Assembly: GCA_905250115.1 (NCBI GenBank)
Contig: CAJNOI010000156.1
Location: forward strand, 117,307 to 181,306
Direction: 5' to 3'
Origin: Adineta steineri
Lineage: Eukaryota; Rotifera; Eurotatoria; Adinetida; Adinetidae
Length of the DNA: 64,000 bases
Below are positions 63,658 to 64,000 of the stretch, piece after piece. Below the pieces are notes generated by a model. That model was not told the origin of the DNA. It saw only the letters and a program-made list of their open reading frames with translations, and did no database searches. The position numbers were made by a program, and so were the translations under genes. How positions within the stretch are numbered: the stretch's first letter is position 1; every line of letters starts with the position of its first letter.

Positions 63658-64000
63658 AAACAACTTGATAATATTTATTTGGTACTACTGTTTAAATATA
63701 TATATATATATACATCATTGTTATAACTTGAATAAAAGCTCAAAAGAAAAATAAAATATTTAAAGACTATCTGTGAGAATATGTTATCGTTTTTATCGTT
63801 CCTTGTCTATCTTGGTATCTTTTTTTTCTTCTTTCTTTCTTTGGTTAATATTTCTTTTCTTTCTTTATGATTCCTTTCTATTTCGCTTTATGTGTTTGTG
63901 ACAGTGATGGTTGCTTGTCAAGTGGAGGTAGACAGAAACGTTGTGATTCTCTTTTCTTTCCTTTTCTTTATTCTTCTTCTACACTTGTCTTTCAAAAAAA
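63658..64000. other. 3' flank of MED15
   Basis: Presumed 3' UTR and downstream region. It contains an (AT)n run near 63700, possible AATAAA-type signals near 63731 and 63751, and pyrimidine-rich sequence (CTTT, TTCTT). No gene start is seen before the window ends. Confidence 0.5.

Overview
Organism. This is an AT-rich eukaryotic window: about 30% G+C by eye, introns mostly 48-70 bp with GT...AG ends, and genes separated by 0.2-1.5 kb. The content is that of a small ciliated invertebrate: TTLL9-like and CEP128-like ciliary genes, ASPP, MED15, TUT4/7, GATOR1/DEPDC5 remains, claudin-like proteins, lineage-expanded F-box and rhodopsin-like genes, and a giant LDLa/EGF/7TM protein. Dispersed tracts of TGTGGG/CCCACA match what I recall as the bdelloid rotifer telomere repeat. 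My best guess is therefore a bdelloid rotifer (Rotaria/Adineta type). That is an inference from content, not a search result. A run of exactly 100 N at 46570-46669 is an assembly gap.

Layout. 0-4.7 kb: an unknown 271-aa protein and an F-box gene. 5.6-8.1 kb: a gene segment duplicated in inverted orientation. The right copy is bounded on both sides by telomere-like palindromes. 9.2-12 kb: a small EF-hand-like protein and a single-pass membrane protein. 12.7-15.2 kb: an ASPP (TP53BP2-like) gene. 15.4-20.2 kb: an MGC-start serine-rich protein (minus), a coiled-coil protein and a membrane-anchored CAP-domain protein. 21.1-24.3 kb: two tandem claudin-like genes. 25.5-26.8 kb: a secreted unknown. 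26.8-29.0 kb: two decaying gene remnants. 30.9-33.8 kb: a broken DEPDC5 (GATOR1) copy with a hAT-like element inside it, which itself holds a second, smaller hAT-like element. 34.0-34.8 kb: telomere-like palindromes, one with a long CCCACA-type array. 34.9-40.2 kb: an LDLa/EGF/7TM receptor of 1,739 aa. 42.1-43.2 kb: a one-exon GPCR. 44.0-46.6 kb: an RTE-like non-LTR retrotransposon (minus) running into the gap. 46.7-48.7 kb: TTLL9 (minus). 48.9-54.8 kb: CEP128 (minus). 55.2-60.5 kb: a TUT4/TUT7 terminal uridylyltransferase. 60.8-63.7 kb: MED15.

How the parts relate. Most of these are unrelated housekeeping or signalling genes. TTLL9 (tubulin polyglutamylation) and CEP128 (centriolar appendage) are adjacent on the same strand and both serve cilia. 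The most unusual signal is a family of at least eleven short palindromes. They have a G-rich TGTGGG-like arm, a short core and a C-rich CCCACA-like arm, and several share TTGAGGG...CCCTCAA ends. They lie in introns, between genes and, in one case, inside an exon. They have the polarity of head-to-head telomere fusions.
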